A stretch of 64,000 nt of DNA from a virus, in IMG/VR virus record IMGVR_UViG_3300032236_000971, positions 43,890-107,889 of that record; one strand, written 5' to 3'. Of this stretch, positions 22,905 through 29,931 are shown piece by piece; the first letter of the stretch is position 1, and every line of letters begins with the position of its first letter. The notes beneath the pieces were generated by a model. It worked only from the letters and a program-made list of their open reading frames with translations. It was not told where the DNA came from and did no database searches. Both the position numbers and the translations under genes were made by a program.

Positions 22905-23547
22905 AATATTCGAACATTCTTTCTTTCCAAAAATTCAATTGGAGAGGGTGAACATTAACGGTGCCCGACATTATGCTACACCCGAAGGGAAAAAGTATAA
23001 GTCGGTCACCACTATCATAAGCGAACGTACTGATAAGACGCATTTGCTTGAATGGCGCAAACGAGTTGGCGAGGCTGAGGCTACAAAGATATCGGTTCAA
23101 GCAGCCAACCGTGGTACAGCCATTCATAATATCGCCGAGCATTACCTTCTAAACGAACCAAACTACCCAAAGGGTGTGATGCCAGCGAACGTTGATACGT
23201 TCAAAAAGCTGAGACCAATCATCGACGACAACATTGGCACGATATATGGGTTGGAGCATTTTATGTACTCTGACTTGTTACAGACCGCTGGTGCTACTGA
23301 CTGTATCGCTGAGTTCAACGGCGTGATGTCGGTTGTTGACTTCAAAACGTCAACAAAGCTCAAAAAGGAAGAGTGGATTCAAAACTATTTCCTACAGGCT
23401 ACAGCCTATGCGCTTATGGCGGAAGAGCGTCATGGCGTTGAAGTTCCTCAAATTGCTATTTTGATCGCCGTTGATCACGAAGAGCCTCAAGTGTTTGTCA
23501 AGCCCAAGTACCTTTATGTTGATGAAGTTCGTGAACTTTTTGCTTGA
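22894..23547 (+). CDS. RecB/Cas4-family PD-(D/E)XK exonuclease
   Basis: The 217-residue protein starts at a TTG inside the phoH end. It holds the nuclease core: RGTAIHNIAEHYL (His motif, about 70), then GATDCIAEFNGVMSVVDFKTS (Asp and the D-x-K pair, about 130-150) and the following QNYFLQATAYALM motif. It lacks the Cys residues of Cas4 iron-sulfur clusters. It is likely a recombination nuclease acting with the neighbouring replication genes. Confidence 0.82.
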   Translation: MSRKIFEHSFFPKIQLERVNINGARHYATPEGKKYKSVTTIISERTDKTHLLEWRKRVGEAEATKISVQAANRGTAIHNIAEHYLLNEPNYPKGVMPANVDTFKKLRPIIDDNIGTIYGLEHFMYSDLLQTAGATDCIAEFNGVMSVVDFKTSTKLKKEEWIQNYFLQATAYALMAEERHGVEVPQIAILIAVDHEEPQVFVKPKYLYVDEVRELFA

Positions 23548-23572
23548 CTTTTTTTAAAAACTAGGGTAGAAT
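23544..23572 (+). promoter_or_regulatory. Sigma70-like early promoter
   Basis: TTGACT (23544-23549), 17 bp, TAGAAT (23567-23572), overlapping the end of the nuclease gene. The short leader carries ACAGGAG. The leader text GGTTGAACAGGAG is repeated before the gene at 24014. Confidence 0.75.
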
Positions 23573-23601
23573 ATAGGTCTTGGTTGAACAGGAGCTATGA
23601 A

Positions 23602-23886
23602 ATGTCTAAGCTTTCTATACTCGTGAAACGCTACACTTCTACTTCTAAAACTAAAGGTTTCTCGGCTTATGATGAAATAGACGCTTCTAAAAAGTGGGCT
23701 GAATATAGTGTAGATGAATATAAAATTCGCCAGCTTATGCAAGGTGTTGATTTTACTGAGAAATTCGACGCTGAGAAAGCTTTAACTATAGTTCGTCGAA
23801 AAATAGAGTGGATGTATAAGCACCGGAACTTCGACGTCTCTGAAGCGACTCTCTACTATAAAAAACTGAAACGTCTAGTCGGTTGA
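23602..23886 (+). CDS. Hypothetical early protein, 94 aa
   Basis: Start at 23602, chosen for the AGGAG 7 bp upstream. An in-frame TTG at 23584 lies upstream of that site. The product is basic (MSKLSILVKRYTSTSKTKGF...KLKRLVG). A strong promoter before it and a terminator after it make it a single-gene early unit, typical of host-takeover genes. No recognised domain. Confidence 0.65.
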   Translation: MSKLSILVKRYTSTSKTKGFSAYDEIDASKKWAEYSVDEYKIRQLMQGVDFTEKFDAEKALTIVRRKIEWMYKHRNFDVSEATLYYKKLKRLVG

Positions 23887-23892
23887 AATTTA

Positions 23893-23920
23893 AGGGGAAC
23901 TTCGGTTCCTCTTTTTTTTT
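23893..23920 (+). terminator. Rho-independent terminator
   Basis: AGGGGAAC (23893-23900), loop TTCG, GTTCCTCT (23905-23912), then a run of T to 23920. An 8-bp stem with a stable UUCG tetraloop. It ends the 23602 transcription unit. Confidence 0.9.
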
Positions 23921-23925
23921 GAAAA

Positions 23926-23959
23926 AATTTGTTGTCTAGCTACGAAAGCTGGTTGACTT
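23926..23959 (+). repeat. Direct repeat copy 1 (promoter module)
   Basis: 34 bp identical to 24186-24219, containing AGCT-ACGAA-AGCT (a short inverted repeat) and the TTGACT box. A 13-base piece (AGCTGGTTGACTT) recurs at 25561-25573. Confidence 0.9.
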
Positions 23960-23981
23960 ATTTTAAAAGCAAGCGTATACT
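23953..23981 (+). promoter_or_regulatory. Sigma70-like early promoter
   Basis: TTGACT (23953-23958), 17 bp, TATACT (23976-23981). Drives the gene at 24014. Confidence 0.85.
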
Positions 23982-24013
23982 ATATGTATGGTTGGTTGAA
24001 CAGGAGAACTAGA

Positions 24014-24187
24014 ATGGACTACACGAACTTAACAATAGGCGTCCAGTTAGCTATTGCTAACCTTAAGGACCAGGCGATCGCGCTTGGGTTTGATTTTCCG
24101 AATCAGGATATTGCTAAGGTTGAGCCGAAGGTACTTTATGACTTTTACCTTGAGCTAGAGAATTACGTTGAAAATAATTCAAAATAA
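24014..24187 (+). CDS. Hypothetical early protein, 57 aa
   Basis: Start at 24014, with ACAGGAG upstream. A small, mostly helical acidic protein (MDYTNLTIGVQLAIANLKDQ...). It stands as a single gene between two copies of the same promoter module, which suggests it was gained or duplicated with its own promoter. Function unknown. Confidence 0.6.
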   Translation: MDYTNLTIGVQLAIANLKDQAIALGFDFPNQDIAKVEPKVLYDFYLELENYVENNSK

Positions 24188-24219
24188 TTTGTTGTCTAGC
24201 TACGAAAGCTGGTTGACTT
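24186..24219 (+). repeat. Direct repeat copy 2 (promoter module)
   Basis: 34 bp identical to 23926-23959, at an offset of exactly 260 bp. The copy begins at the stop region of the 57-residue gene. Confidence 0.9.
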
Positions 24220-24241
24220 GTTTCTGAATCGGGCGTATACT
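24213..24241 (+). promoter_or_regulatory. Sigma70-like early promoter
   Basis: TTGACT (24213-24218), 17 bp, TATACT (24236-24241). The leader holds a GGGGA-ATGG-TCCCC hairpin (24259-24272) and AAGGAAGAGG before the ATG at 24299. Confidence 0.85.
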
Positions 24242-24298
24242 AATAGCATGGTTGAGAAGGGGAATGGTCCCCGAAGTGAAAAAGGAAGAGGTTATAAA

Positions 24299-24856
24299 AT
24301 GGCTACTCAGGTTGCTCTCGCTCTCGAAATCTACACCGCTAACCCCTCTATCGGTCACGAGGACTTCGTGGCTTCGTTCTTGAAGGTTTTCCCCGCGCAG
24401 TCGCCTAAGATTGCTGCGCTCTACTGGCAGAATAAAGCTCGTCGGGCTTCTTTCGGTCTCGCCCCGGTCGCTCTCCCGGCGATCTATAAGGACTCTACCT
24501 CGGCTAAGGAGCCGAAGGCAGTAAAGGCAACGGTCAAGCGTATGGCTAAGGAAGTCGTTTCTAAGGTCAAGCTTGAAAAGTCGGTTCGTTCGATTAATGC
24601 AGCCCACAAAGCTAAGGTTGAGTTGAACGTCGACGAGATTGCTAAGATCAAGGAAGCGAACCTGGCTCGCATGAAGGAAGTTTCTTCTAAGCTTAAGCCT
24701 AAGAATGTTCGTGACTTCGGCGGTCGCGTCGCTAACCCTGAAGGCGAGGGTGTGACTGACTTTGATCCTACCTTGGCTCGCGAGGAAGTCCAGGCTATCC
24801 TCCGTGACGAGCGTCTGATCGACGTTTGCCCCAAGTTCGTCCGTGAGGATATTTGA
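24299..24856 (+). CDS. Hypothetical abundant early protein, 185 aa
   Basis: Start at 24299, behind AAGGAAGAGG. The protein is Ala/Lys-rich and basic. It has a compact N-terminal half (VALALEIYTANPSIGHEDFVASFLKVFPAQSPKIAALYWQNKAR) that could be helical and DNA-binding, a Lys/Ala linker and an acidic C-terminus. Codons are strongly C-ending (CTC, ATC, TTC, GAG, CGT), unlike the A/T-ending structural genes. With a strong promoter, a leader hairpin and a good ribosome-binding site, it is probably made at very high level early. Function unknown. Confidence 0.72.
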   Translation: MATQVALALEIYTANPSIGHEDFVASFLKVFPAQSPKIAALYWQNKARRASFGLAPVALPAIYKDSTSAKEPKAVKATVKRMAKEVVSKVKLEKSVRSINAAHKAKVELNVDEIAKIKEANLARMKEVSSKLKPKNVRDFGGRVANPEGEGVTDFDPTLAREEVQAILRDERLIDVCPKFVREDI

Positions 24857-24936
24857 TAAGTTTGGGTTCGGACCTACGGGTCCGTTCCTTTCAAGCTGAT
24901 TACGGTCGGCTTCAACGGAACGGTTTCTAGGAGATT

Positions 24937-25122
24937 ATGATGACTTCACTTGATGAACGTATGAACGAGGGTATTGATAGGCTGATTGCTCAGCTTGAAG
25001 CTATCAAAGCACAAGAAGGTGGCTATAGCAAGAAAGTTATAGCTGTCGATAAAGTGGCTGAGGAAGCCAAGAACTACGCTGATTTTTGGGACTACAAGCT
25101 TACCGATTGGGCTAACGACTGA
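24937..25122 (+). CDS. Hypothetical protein, 61 aa
   Basis: Two adjacent ATGs (24937, 24940); the second is better spaced from AGGAG. A helical, charged protein (DERMNEGIDRLIAQLEAIKAQ). The 80-bp gap before it holds a CGGACC-TACG-GGTCCG hairpin and complementary CCGTTCC/GGAACGG segments, but no T-run, so it is an RNA structure rather than a clear terminator. Function unknown. Confidence 0.6.
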   Translation: MMTSLDERMNEGIDRLIAQLEAIKAQEGGYSKKVIAVDKVAEEAKNYADFWDYKLTDWAND

Positions 25123-25133
25123 GGAGAATGTTG

Positions 25134-25298
25134 ATGAATCCGGAAAAAGAAGCTTTGAAAGCGGTAGTGGAAATCTTGATTGGGCTTGGTAGCTTGATCG
25201 CTGGTATCACGTTGATCAGCTTAGGTACCAATCTGTATATCGGGTTGGGCGTGTTCTTCCTGATCATGTACTACAACTCAACTCGTGGAGAAAAATGA
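25134..25298 (+). CDS. Small membrane protein, 54 aa
   Basis: The ATG at 25134 is well spaced from GAGGAG. It has a polar N-terminus (MNPEKEALKAV) and two hydrophobic segments (VEILIGLGSLIAGITLISLG and LYIGLGVFFLIMYY), with short basic ends. It overlaps the next gene by 4 bp. It is an early-region membrane protein; a role at the host envelope is possible but unproven. Confidence 0.6.
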   Translation: MNPEKEALKAVVEILIGLGSLIAGITLISLGTNLYIGLGVFFLIMYYNSTRGEK

Positions 25299-25561
25299 TG
25301 GTTATCAACCCTATCGATATCGCTGGCGCAAGCCAAACTGGTCGCCTCTATGATATTAACGTTGATACGATCAATGAGGTGCTCGGCTTCGGACCTAACA
25401 TTGATGATGATCCAGCCAAGGTAGTCAACTCTTGGGGCTTTGAAATCGACGGCAAACGGTTCGGTATCTGGGACTATAAGGGTTCTCACCATCTCGGACA
25501 GTTTTCAACCTACGGTGACAGTGATGTGTTGTCAAAACTTTTCCCCGCACACTATGTGTGA
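25295..25561 (+). CDS. Hypothetical protein, 88 aa
   Basis: Start at 25295 or 25298 (ATGATG). It is a globular-looking protein with many Gly, Asp and aromatic residues (GFEIDGKRFGIWDYKGSHHLGQFSTYGDSDVL). Its repeated G-x-W/F pattern suggests beta structure. Similar small proteins are found in phages. Function unknown. Confidence 0.65.
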   Translation: MMVINPIDIAGASQTGRLYDINVDTINEVLGFGPNIDDDPAKVVNSWGFEIDGKRFGIWDYKGSHHLGQFSTYGDSDVLSKLFPAHYV

Positions 25562-25566
25562 GCTGG

Positions 25567-25595
25567 TTGACTTTGTGACAACTCTGCGCTATAAT
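25567..25595 (+). promoter_or_regulatory. Strong sigma70-like promoter for the DUF932 gene
   Basis: TTGACT (25567-25572), 17 bp, TATAAT (25590-25595), the best -10 in the window. It carries the AGCTGGTTGACTT piece of the repeated module. AGAAGGAAG precedes the ATG at 25626. Confidence 0.9.
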
Positions 25596-25625
25596 TAACT
25601 ATAGATTGAAAGAAGGAAGCAAACA

Positions 25626-26585
25626 ATGGCACACAATATCGAGTTCGTTAACGGTAAAGCTCAAATGGCTTATGCAGGCGATACGCCTTGGCATGGGCTT
25701 GGTGTAAAGGTTCCCGCTGATTTGACCCCTACTCAAATGCTTGAGGCTGCTGGGCTTGATTGGACGGTTTCGAAGGCTCCTGCCTTTGCTATGGTTGCCG
25801 ACGAGCCTGTAGCTATCGGTCAGTCGGCTCTTGTTCGCTCTATGGATAATGCTATCCTAGACGTTGTTTCTGATGACTGGAATCCTGTCCAAAACGAAGA
25901 GGCTTTTGACTTCTTCAACGAGTTTGTAGCGGCTGGTGATATGGAAATGCATACCGCTGGTTCACTTCAAGACGGTAAGATCGTCTGGGGCTTGGCGAAG
26001 ATCAAGGAAAGCTTTGAGCTCTTTAAGGGTGATAAGATTGATTCCTACCTGCTGTTCTCCAACTTTCACAAGTACGGTCACTCAACTGATGTGCGCTTCA
26101 CGCCCATCCGCGTAGTGTGTAACAATACGCTTACGCTCTCACTCAACTCTAAGGTTGAGCGTATGGCGAAGATCAGCCATCGTAAGGTGTTTGAGCCGAC
26201 CGCTGTGAAGGAAATGCTCGGTATTGCTACCGACAAACTTGCTAAGTACAAGGATATGGCTTCGTTCCTTGGCTCTAAGAAGGCTAAGGAAGAGAACATC
26301 GTCGAGTACTTTACTCGCGTCTTCCCTGTTTCTGGTTCTAATGAAACCAAGAAGAAGGAAGTGTCGAAGAGCGCACAGCTCGCTATGGATATTCTTCACA
26401 CTCAGCCTGGTGCTGAATTCGCTGAGGGTACTTGGTGGCAGCCATTCAACGCTGTTACCTTCTTGACCGATCACCTTGCTGGTCGTTCAGCTGACTCTCG
26501 CCTTACCTCTGCTTGGTACGGTTCTAACAAGGGTGTAAAGACCCGTGCGCTTGAACTCGCAATCGAAATGGCGGAGGCTGCGTGA
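25626..26585 (+). CDS. DUF932 phage/plasmid-like protein
   Basis: The 319-residue protein opens MAHNIEFVNGKAQMAYAGDTPWHGLGVKVP, characteristic of the DUF932/TIGR03299 family found in phages and plasmids. The central FRNxxTxRVVCNNT-like segment (VRFTPIRVVCNNTLTLS) and the C-terminal WWQPFNAVTFLTDHLAG...SAWYG block also fit. The family's function is unknown; a link to plasmid or phage DNA handling has been suggested. It has the strongest consensus promoter here and C-ending codons, so it is probably abundant early. Confidence 0.9.
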   Translation: MAHNIEFVNGKAQMAYAGDTPWHGLGVKVPADLTPTQMLEAAGLDWTVSKAPAFAMVADEPVAIGQSALVRSMDNAILDVVSDDWNPVQNEEAFDFFNEFVAAGDMEMHTAGSLQDGKIVWGLAKIKESFELFKGDKIDSYLLFSNFHKYGHSTDVRFTPIRVVCNNTLTLSLNSKVERMAKISHRKVFEPTAVKEMLGIATDKLAKYKDMASFLGSKKAKEENIVEYFTRVFPVSGSNETKKKEVSKSAQLAMDILHTQPGAEFAEGTWWQPFNAVTFLTDHLAGRSADSRLTSAWYGSNKGVKTRALELAIEMAEAA

Positions 26586-27127
26586 TGTCGAAGAACGAAG
26601 TTGAATCGTTGATCAAGTCCCGGATTGATTGGATGCGTTTAGATACGATCTTTCCGGGGCGTATGGATGACATTATCGAAGAACACGGAACGATTGGCGT
26701 ATATCAAGTCGTCAAAACAGAAAACAAAACTGACGACTTGATATCAAAAGATATCGGTTATATCGGTAAAAGTCGTTCTATCTTCGGTCGTGTTTGGTGT
26801 TTGAGAGCTAACAAGCACAATGCTTGTAATTATATCAAGCACAACAATATTGCTTACTCTGATATTTGGGTTCGGTTTCTATTTACCGATCTCGAAAATC
26901 GAAGCAAGCTTGAAAGAATCCTTCATAGCCAAATGAAGGAAAAGTATGGTTACACATTTCAATGGCGCGAAGCTTCGGCTGGCACTGATGGCTCTATGTT
27001 ACGCCTCTACGAAATGATAGATAAGCTATCAACAAGAGAAGACGCCGAGAACATTTACATCTATGCGAGAGAGCGTTGTGTTCAGCTCTATCTAGAGACT
27101 CTTGGTAACGAAACAGAAAAGGACTAA
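26585..27127 (+). CDS. GIY-YIG domain protein
   Basis: I use the ATG at 26585 (TGATG overlap; GGAGG about 8 bp upstream) rather than the GTG at 26582. Residues about 35-130 show a GIY-YIG nuclease core: IGVYQVV, then DIGYIGKSRSIFGRV with the Arg, and a Glu in RSKLERILHSQM. The first motif is GVY, and the spacing between GVY and YIG is long. It may be a homing or host-DNA-degrading endonuclease. It carries no separate DNA-binding domain that I can see. Confidence 0.7.
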   Translation: MSKNEVESLIKSRIDWMRLDTIFPGRMDDIIEEHGTIGVYQVVKTENKTDDLISKDIGYIGKSRSIFGRVWCLRANKHNACNYIKHNNIAYSDIWVRFLFTDLENRSKLERILHSQMKEKYGYTFQWREASAGTDGSMLRLYEMIDKLSTREDAENIYIYARERCVQLYLETLGNETEKD

Positions 27128-27130
27128 TGT

Positions 27131-28261
27131 ATGGCTCGTCGTGCAGCACTTATAGCTAAGAAGCAGAAGACGGTTCGCATCTCACGTAGCGAATCCTATC
27201 TGGTCAACCGTAAGTATATGGGCGACGAGCCAGAGTTCCTTGGAGCAATGACTGACGGCGAATATGGGGTGGCGCTCAACTGGTACAACACAATGTGTGA
27301 TACAACGGATGCCCGTCAGTACATCACTGATTACCTAGTCAAACGCAACCGTAAAGCAGAGGCCAAGCTGTTAGCGAAGCTAGACAATTGCTGGGTTCCA
27401 ACAACTGTAGCTTGGCGTTGTCGTATGCTAGACCGTGGCTATGAAGTACCGCCAGAGGGAGGCTTTCTAGAGGCTAAACTTGCCGAGGCGCTAGGGCGAG
27501 TCACCCGAGCCGACGAGCAGCCGTTAGAGGGAGCCCTCTCGCCCTCTAAACGGTCAATCCAAGACCGTATGAGGGAGCGCCAGAGCGATATCATCGGCGA
27601 CATCGAAGAGCTACTAGACCAAAACAATAACGAGCTAGAGCTTTACGATTGGTTGAAGGCGAACGCTATACCCGCTACCTACTGTCAAGCTATAGTTGAT
27701 TATTACGCTCCTTGCCTAGACGAGCTGATTCAGGCGTACGAAGGGTCAGACCCGCAACTCAAGGAAGCCTATAAGCATATGAGCCGTAAAGAGCTCAAAG
27801 AGCGAGTTGTATTCTTTAACAAGCTGATTGATGACGTACAACGTTACGGCAACGTCACGAAGAAGGTTCGTAAACCGAGCAAGCCACGAACAGTCTCAGT
27901 TGAGAAGAAGCTTAAGAATTTTAAGTACCAGAAAGAGAACAACGAGTTCAAGATCGCCTCTATCAATCCTGAAAAGATTATCGGGGCACAAGAGCTTTGG
28001 ACGTTCAATACAAAGTACAAGATCCTAACGGTGTTTCGTGCTATTGATCGTGGTGGGCTTCAAGTTAAGGGTACGAGTATCATAGGTTATGATGAGGCTA
28101 GTAGCTTGAGTAAGGGAGTTGGACGTAAGCCAGAGTTAGTGCTTGACAAATTACAGAAATCAGGTAAAATAATATTAAAGAAGTTGATGGATGAATTGAA
28201 GACGGATAAGCCTCTTCAAGTTCGTATAAACGAGAACACCGTACTGATGAAGGTGACATGA
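27131..28261 (+). CDS. Conserved hypothetical phage protein, 376 aa
   Basis: Begins MARRAALIAKKQKTVRIS, a basic leader, with a mainly helical body rich in Glu, Lys and Arg. The segment SVEKKLKNFKYQKENNEFKIASINPEKIIGAQELWTFNTKYKILTVF looks like the most conserved part. I recall similar proteins in T4-like cyanophages and related phages, without known function. Codons in 27350-27750 include several rare CTA and CCG runs. It is probably nucleic-acid binding. Confidence 0.7.
   Translation: MARRAALIAKKQKTVRISRSESYLVNRKYMGDEPEFLGAMTDGEYGVALNWYNTMCDTTDARQYITDYLVKRNRKAEAKLLAKLDNCWVPTTVAWRCRMLDRGYEVPPEGGFLEAKLAEALGRVTRADEQPLEGALSPSKRSIQDRMRERQSDIIGDIEELLDQNNNELELYDWLKANAIPATYCQAIVDYYAPCLDELIQAYEGSDPQLKEAYKHMSRKELKERVVFFNKLIDDVQRYGNVTKKVRKPSKPRTVSVEKKLKNFKYQKENNEFKIASINPEKIIGAQELWTFNTKYKILTVFRAIDRGGLQVKGTSIIGYDEASSLSKGVGRKPELVLDKLQKSGKIILKKLMDELKTDKPLQVRINENTVLMKVT
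28143..28170 (+). promoter_or_regulatory. Possible internal sigma70-like promoter
   Basis: TTGACA (28143-28148), 16 bp, TAAAAT (28165-28170), inside the 376-residue gene. It could feed the small genes from 28261 onward. The spacing and coding position make it uncertain. Confidence 0.35.
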
Positions 28262-28410
28262 TGGAAATGGATGATAAAGATCAGCTGATCGAGTTTCTTG
28301 AAGACAAGATCGAGGATATGGCAATCACGATCTTTGATCTTAGGTTAGAGGTCAAGATCCTTACAGACGTTGTTCGTGATTTGGAAAATGAACTGAGGGC
28401 TAAAGAATGA
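28261..28410 (+). CDS. Small coiled-coil protein, 49 aa
   Basis: Overlaps the previous stop (ATGATG) and the next start (ATGA). It is acidic with heptad-like leucines and isoleucines (LIEFLEDKIEDMAITIFDLRLEVKILTDVVRDLENEL), so probably a coiled coil. Coupling on both sides supports a real gene. Function unknown. Confidence 0.6.
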   Translation: MEMDDKDQLIEFLEDKIEDMAITIFDLRLEVKILTDVVRDLENELRAKE

Positions 28411-28850
28411 TTGATTGTTGGATCTTTGATATGGATGGCACGCTATGTAATAGCGATCACAGGATGCATTACCTCGCCAACGGTAAACGAGACTGGGCTG
28501 GATGGTTCAAAGATATTCATCTTGATCCACCTCATCTAGATGTAGTGCAGTTTTATCATTATGCTGTAGAGAAAAACATTCCTGTGTTTATTTGTACTGG
28601 GCGTGATGATAGTTCTAGACCAGCTTCTCAAAAGTGGCTTGATGATCACGGGGTCACTGAAATCGAAGCATTGTATATGCGTCACACAGGTGATACACGT
28701 GATGATTCTATTGCGAAGAAAGAAATGCTTGAACAAATCCGTGCACTAGGGTATAATCCAGTGTTGGCTTTTGATGATCGTGATCGAGTAGTAAAAATGT
28801 GGCGTGAGAATGGTGTGCGTTGCTTTCAGGTAGCTCCAGGAGATTTCTGA
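28407..28850 (+). CDS. HAD phosphatase, polynucleotide kinase 3'-phosphatase type
   Basis: The 147-residue protein has the HAD motif I CWIFDMDGTLC (about 4-14), motif II FICTGRDD, a Lys in KKEMLEQIRALG and motif III FDDRDRVVKMWRENGVRCFQVAPGDF. This is the phosphatase half of T4 polynucleotide kinase (Pnk). The N-terminal kinase P-loop is absent from this protein. It probably repairs RNA or DNA 3'-phosphates, for example after tRNA cleavage. Confidence 0.85.
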   Translation: MIDCWIFDMDGTLCNSDHRMHYLANGKRDWAGWFKDIHLDPPHLDVVQFYHYAVEKNIPVFICTGRDDSSRPASQKWLDDHGVTEIEALYMRHTGDTRDDSIAKKEMLEQIRALGYNPVLAFDDRDRVVKMWRENGVRCFQVAPGDF

Positions 28851-29080
28851 TGACACCAAGTATAGAAGAACGTCAAGCCTATGTAGAAGGCTATTCGGCT
28901 GTTAATCATTACAACCTTAAATCTAATAAGTTCCTTCCTAATCCATATGCTATGTTCACTGAGCCATTACTTTGGGAAGCTTGGGAAGTTGGTTTTAATG
29001 ATGCTTTCGACGACGAAATACAGGTACTCTCTATCATAGAGGAATTGACTAATGGCCAAGAAAACAGTAATGATGATTGA
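28850..29080 (+). CDS. Hypothetical protein, 76 aa
   Basis: Start at 28850 in a TGATG overlap. The motif RQAYVEGYSAVNHYN...PLLWEAWEVGFNDAF resembles small phage proteins with a helix-turn-helix-like 'EGY...AWxxG' pattern (ribosome-modulation-factor-like). No firm assignment. It overlaps the next gene by 29 bp. Confidence 0.6.
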   Translation: MTPSIEERQAYVEGYSAVNHYNLKSNKFLPNPYAMFTEPLLWEAWEVGFNDAFDDEIQVLSIIEELTNGQENSNDD

Positions 29081-29252
29081 TCCACCTTCGGGTTGGAAGT
29101 ATGGATTCCCTATGCCGATTGACCTCAAAGAGTCACAGGGTCGTGTACTTGAGTGGTTGGTTGAACATGGGTATCCTCAAAAAGAAATTGATGCTTGCGG
29201 CGGGTATTTCTATTGCCGCTACTATGAACAGGAGATTGAAGATGCAGATTGA
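29052..29252 (+). CDS. Hypothetical protein, 66 aa
   Basis: A small acidic protein with SGWKYGFPMPIDLKESQGRVLEWLVEHGYPQKEID, which looks helical and globular. Two Cys lie near the C-terminus. Both ends overlap neighbours. Function unknown. Confidence 0.6.
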   Translation: MAKKTVMMIDPPSGWKYGFPMPIDLKESQGRVLEWLVEHGYPQKEIDACGGYFYCRYYEQEIEDAD

Positions 29253-29478
29253 AATTGATGACACACTTCTTGATAAGCTTATTGTTGATACGCTGAAGCG
29301 AGATTATATCTCACAACAGAACGATATCAATCGTTTATTAAGTAAAGGCGAACTCCGCGATTTTGAACGTGAAGATCTTTGGATGCATAAGGAAACTGCT
29401 GAAGGTCTTGCGACCGTTCTTAGGTACTACATGTATCGTCCTGATGCTGATGCTTTCATTGCGGAGCATACTGTATGA
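29242..29478 (+). CDS. Hypothetical protein, 78 aa
   Basis: Start at 29242 (MQIEIDDTLLDKLIVDTLKRDYISQQNDINRLL), chosen for the short overlap with the previous gene and GGAG upstream. It is helical and charged. Proteins with the opening 'IEIDDxLxDxIVxxxLKxDY' are common in T4-like phages, with unknown role. It overlaps the next gene by 4 bp. Confidence 0.65.
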   Translation: MQIEIDDTLLDKLIVDTLKRDYISQQNDINRLLSKGELRDFEREDLWMHKETAEGLATVLRYYMYRPDADAFIAEHTV

Positions 29479-29894
29479 ACCGTAGAGCATTCTTTGGTTT
29501 GCTACCTGCAGCTCCTATCGGTATGGTGATGGCTGCTGAGGCTATGGCAAAAGCACCGCCAGCGTCAATGGCTCCTGATAAGGCGTTGATGACTATGGCT
29601 GCTCATAAGCCTCCGCCACCTCCTCCCCCACCACCGAAGTATCCGCAGTGGGGATCATTTACTGTATATGATAAGGGTGATCAAGAGTGGTATAAAGATA
29701 TTGTATCAAAGCATCGATCAACCAACTTTGTTACGACTACTCAACCATCTAATATCATCCTTGGTGAGGGATTCAAGGTTGAATCAGCGCCCGGCCAATT
29801 TGATAGTGAAATAAAAGTTGATATGTCTGTCGGTAAAGACGGTCATCTTTGGCTGAAGATTAATGATGAGTGGAAGCGGATTGTCACCGAATAA
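29475..29894 (+). CDS. Tat-signal protein with poly-proline linker
   Basis: The 139-residue protein opens with a twin-arginine-like signal (MNRRAFFGLLPAAPIGMVMA: RR-x-F-F then a hydrophobic stretch). A nine-proline run (about 46-54) follows, then a beta-rich C-terminal domain (GSFTVYDKGDQEWYKDI...GHLWLKINDEWKRI). It is probably exported folded. It is coupled to the previous gene by ATGA. The role is unknown. Confidence 0.65.
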   Translation: MNRRAFFGLLPAAPIGMVMAAEAMAKAPPASMAPDKALMTMAAHKPPPPPPPPPKYPQWGSFTVYDKGDQEWYKDIVSKHRSTNFVTTTQPSNIILGEGFKVESAPGQFDSEIKVDMSVGKDGHLWLKINDEWKRIVTE

Positions 29895-29896
29895 AC

Positions 29897-29925
29897 TTGA
29901 CTTTCAGTAGATGTTCCGCTATACT
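29897..29925 (+). promoter_or_regulatory. Sigma70-like promoter for tmRNA and tRNA-Arg
   Basis: TTGACT (29897-29902), 17 bp, TATACT (29920-29925), beginning right after the stop of the Tat-signal gene. Expected start near 29932, the 5' side of the tmRNA acceptor piece. Confidence 0.85.
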
Positions 29926-29931
29926 AAATAT

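Noticed and set aside
24200-24834. Minus-strand open frames opposite the 185-residue early protein
   Set aside because: They arise from its C-ending codon bias; no promoter or ribosome-binding site on that strand.
24857-24936. Possible terminator between the 185-residue and 61-residue genes
   Set aside because: A CGGACC/GGTCCG stem exists but no T-run follows, so it was not called a terminator.
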